Positions 63,688 to 64,000 of a stretch of 64,000 bases of DNA are shown piece after piece. Below the pieces are notes generated by a model. That model searched no databases and was not told where the DNA came from. It saw only the letters and a list, made by a program, of their open reading frames with translations. Source of the DNA: Sphingomonas sp. BT-65 (GTDB taxonomy: Bacteria; Pseudomonadota; Alphaproteobacteria; Sphingomonadales; Sphingomonadaceae); the NCBI RefSeq assembly GCF_026107375.2, contig NZ_JAPCIA010000001.1, forward strand, positions 2,604,001 to 2,668,000, given 5' to 3'. Position numbers and translations under genes: made by a program. Numbering within the stretch: the first letter of the stretch is position 1; every line of letters begins with the position of its first letter.

Positions 63688-63712
63688 CCGCAAGGGATCG
63701 CGCCCCTAGGTG
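63684..63712 (+). promoter_or_regulatory. Candidate promoter of tRNA-Lys
   Basis: TTGACC, overlapping the stop of the M23-like gene, and TAGGTG are 17 bases apart, about 35 bases before the tRNA. The layout equals that before rpsD. Confidence 0.4.
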
Positions 63713-63746
63713 CAGCGGCCTGACCCGCCCCGAACAAGGGCGGTAC

Positions 63747-63822
63747 GGGCCCTTAGCTCAGTCGGTAGAGCAACTGACTTTTAATCAGTAGGTCGATGGT
63801 TCGAATCCATCAGGGCTCACCA
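63747..63822 (+). tRNA. tRNA-Lys (anticodon UUU)
   Basis: A complete 76-base tRNA with encoded CCA. Acceptor GGGCCCT pairs with AGGGCTC (one G-T), anticodon stem ACTGA/TCAGT encloses CTTTTAA with TTT at 63780-63782, and the T-arm has GGTTCGAATCC. Confidence 0.97.
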
Positions 63823-63827
63823 CTCCT

Positions 63828-64000
63828 TCAGGCCGGAACCAGCCCTGCCCGCGCCGCCGCGGCGAAATAGCCGCGCATTCCCGCCGCCGCCCGCTCGGTC
63901 AGCGTGATGTGCGCGCGGCGCTTGTCGGTCGGGTCGGGATCGCGGCCGAACAGCTCGGCGTCATGCATCGTCCCGATCCAGCGCAGCGCGGTGGTCGGCG
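63828..64000 (-). CDS. MarR-type regulator, C-terminal end (rest outside window)
   Basis: The frame enters from the right edge and ends in TGA. The visible 56 residues include 'MHDAELFGRDPDPTDKRRAH' and 'ITLTERAAAGMRGYFAAA', the wing and last helix of a MarR winged-helix domain (D-x-R-R-x-x-I-x-L-T pattern). The DNA-recognition helix is not visible, so its ligand and targets cannot be judged. Confidence 0.7.
   Translation of the reverse strand, partial: PTTALRWIGTMHDAELFGRDPDPTDKRRAHITLTERAAAGMRGYFAAAARAGLVPA

Overview
The window reads as a chromosomal segment of a high-GC alphaproteobacterium, most probably a sphingomonad (Sphingomonas or a close relative). This is inferred from gene content and order: a ctaC-ctaD/ctaB-coxF-ctaG-ctaE-DUF983-surf1-thrC block, pyrE-pdxJ-acpS-lepB, rpiB-glyA-nrdR-trmJ, a DUF1134 (EipA-type) envelope protein, many exported peptidases, and frequent GTG starts with 4-nt stop/start overlaps. 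Almost all of it is coding. No insertion sequence, prophage or CRISPR array was seen.

Layout. 1-8.5 kb: the end of an AsmA-like protein, a VOC protein, HisN, an EipA-type protein, tRNA-Ser(GCU), outer-membrane phospholipase A, an exported peroxiredoxin, a GGDEF protein, two tiny paralogous hydrophobic peptides behind a sigma-54-type promoter, and a DUF421 pair. 8.5-20 kb: an SDR enzyme, threonine aldolase-like enzyme and EamA transporter, an epimerase, an M28 peptidase, PepN, PhoD and an M49-like peptidase. 20-25 kb: a glycosyltransferase/membrane-protein cluster. 25-31.7 kb: a closely packed minus-strand run pyrE-pdxJ-acpS-lepB-AI-2E-maiA-TonB receptor. 31.7-42.6 kb: cytochrome c oxidase and its assembly genes, split by an oppositely oriented SulP transporter/XRE regulator pair. 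42.7-50.4 kb: a methyltransferase, ccmAB, a mini-metallopeptidase, phhB, an SDR and betaine-lipid genes btaAB. 50.4-64 kb: rpiB-glyA-nrdR-trmJ, rpsD, an S9 and a second M28 peptidase, agmatine-to-putrescine genes (aguA, aguB), a VTT membrane protein, a type-5 uracil-DNA glycosylase, folK, an M23-like protein, tRNA-Lys(UUU) and the end of a MarR-like regulator.

How genes work together. ctaC/D/E are the oxidase core; ctaB supplies heme O, ctaG copper, and surf1 helps heme insertion. btaA and btaB overlap by 4 nt and would make the phosphorus-free lipid DGTS; PhoB-box-like repeats lie upstream of both btaA and phoD, so phosphate starvation may control both. Several exported or lipoprotein peptidases (two M28, M49, S9), with cytosolic-type PepN, suggest peptide scavenging.

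The least explained items are the sigma-54-linked tandem micropeptides (7.0-7.4 kb), the nested multi-hairpin element between ctaB and coxF (38.0-38.3 kb), the SulP/XRE insertion with a perfect 18-bp operator-like palindrome, and several families of intergenic inverted repeats. All functions come from reading motifs by eye; no database search was run.
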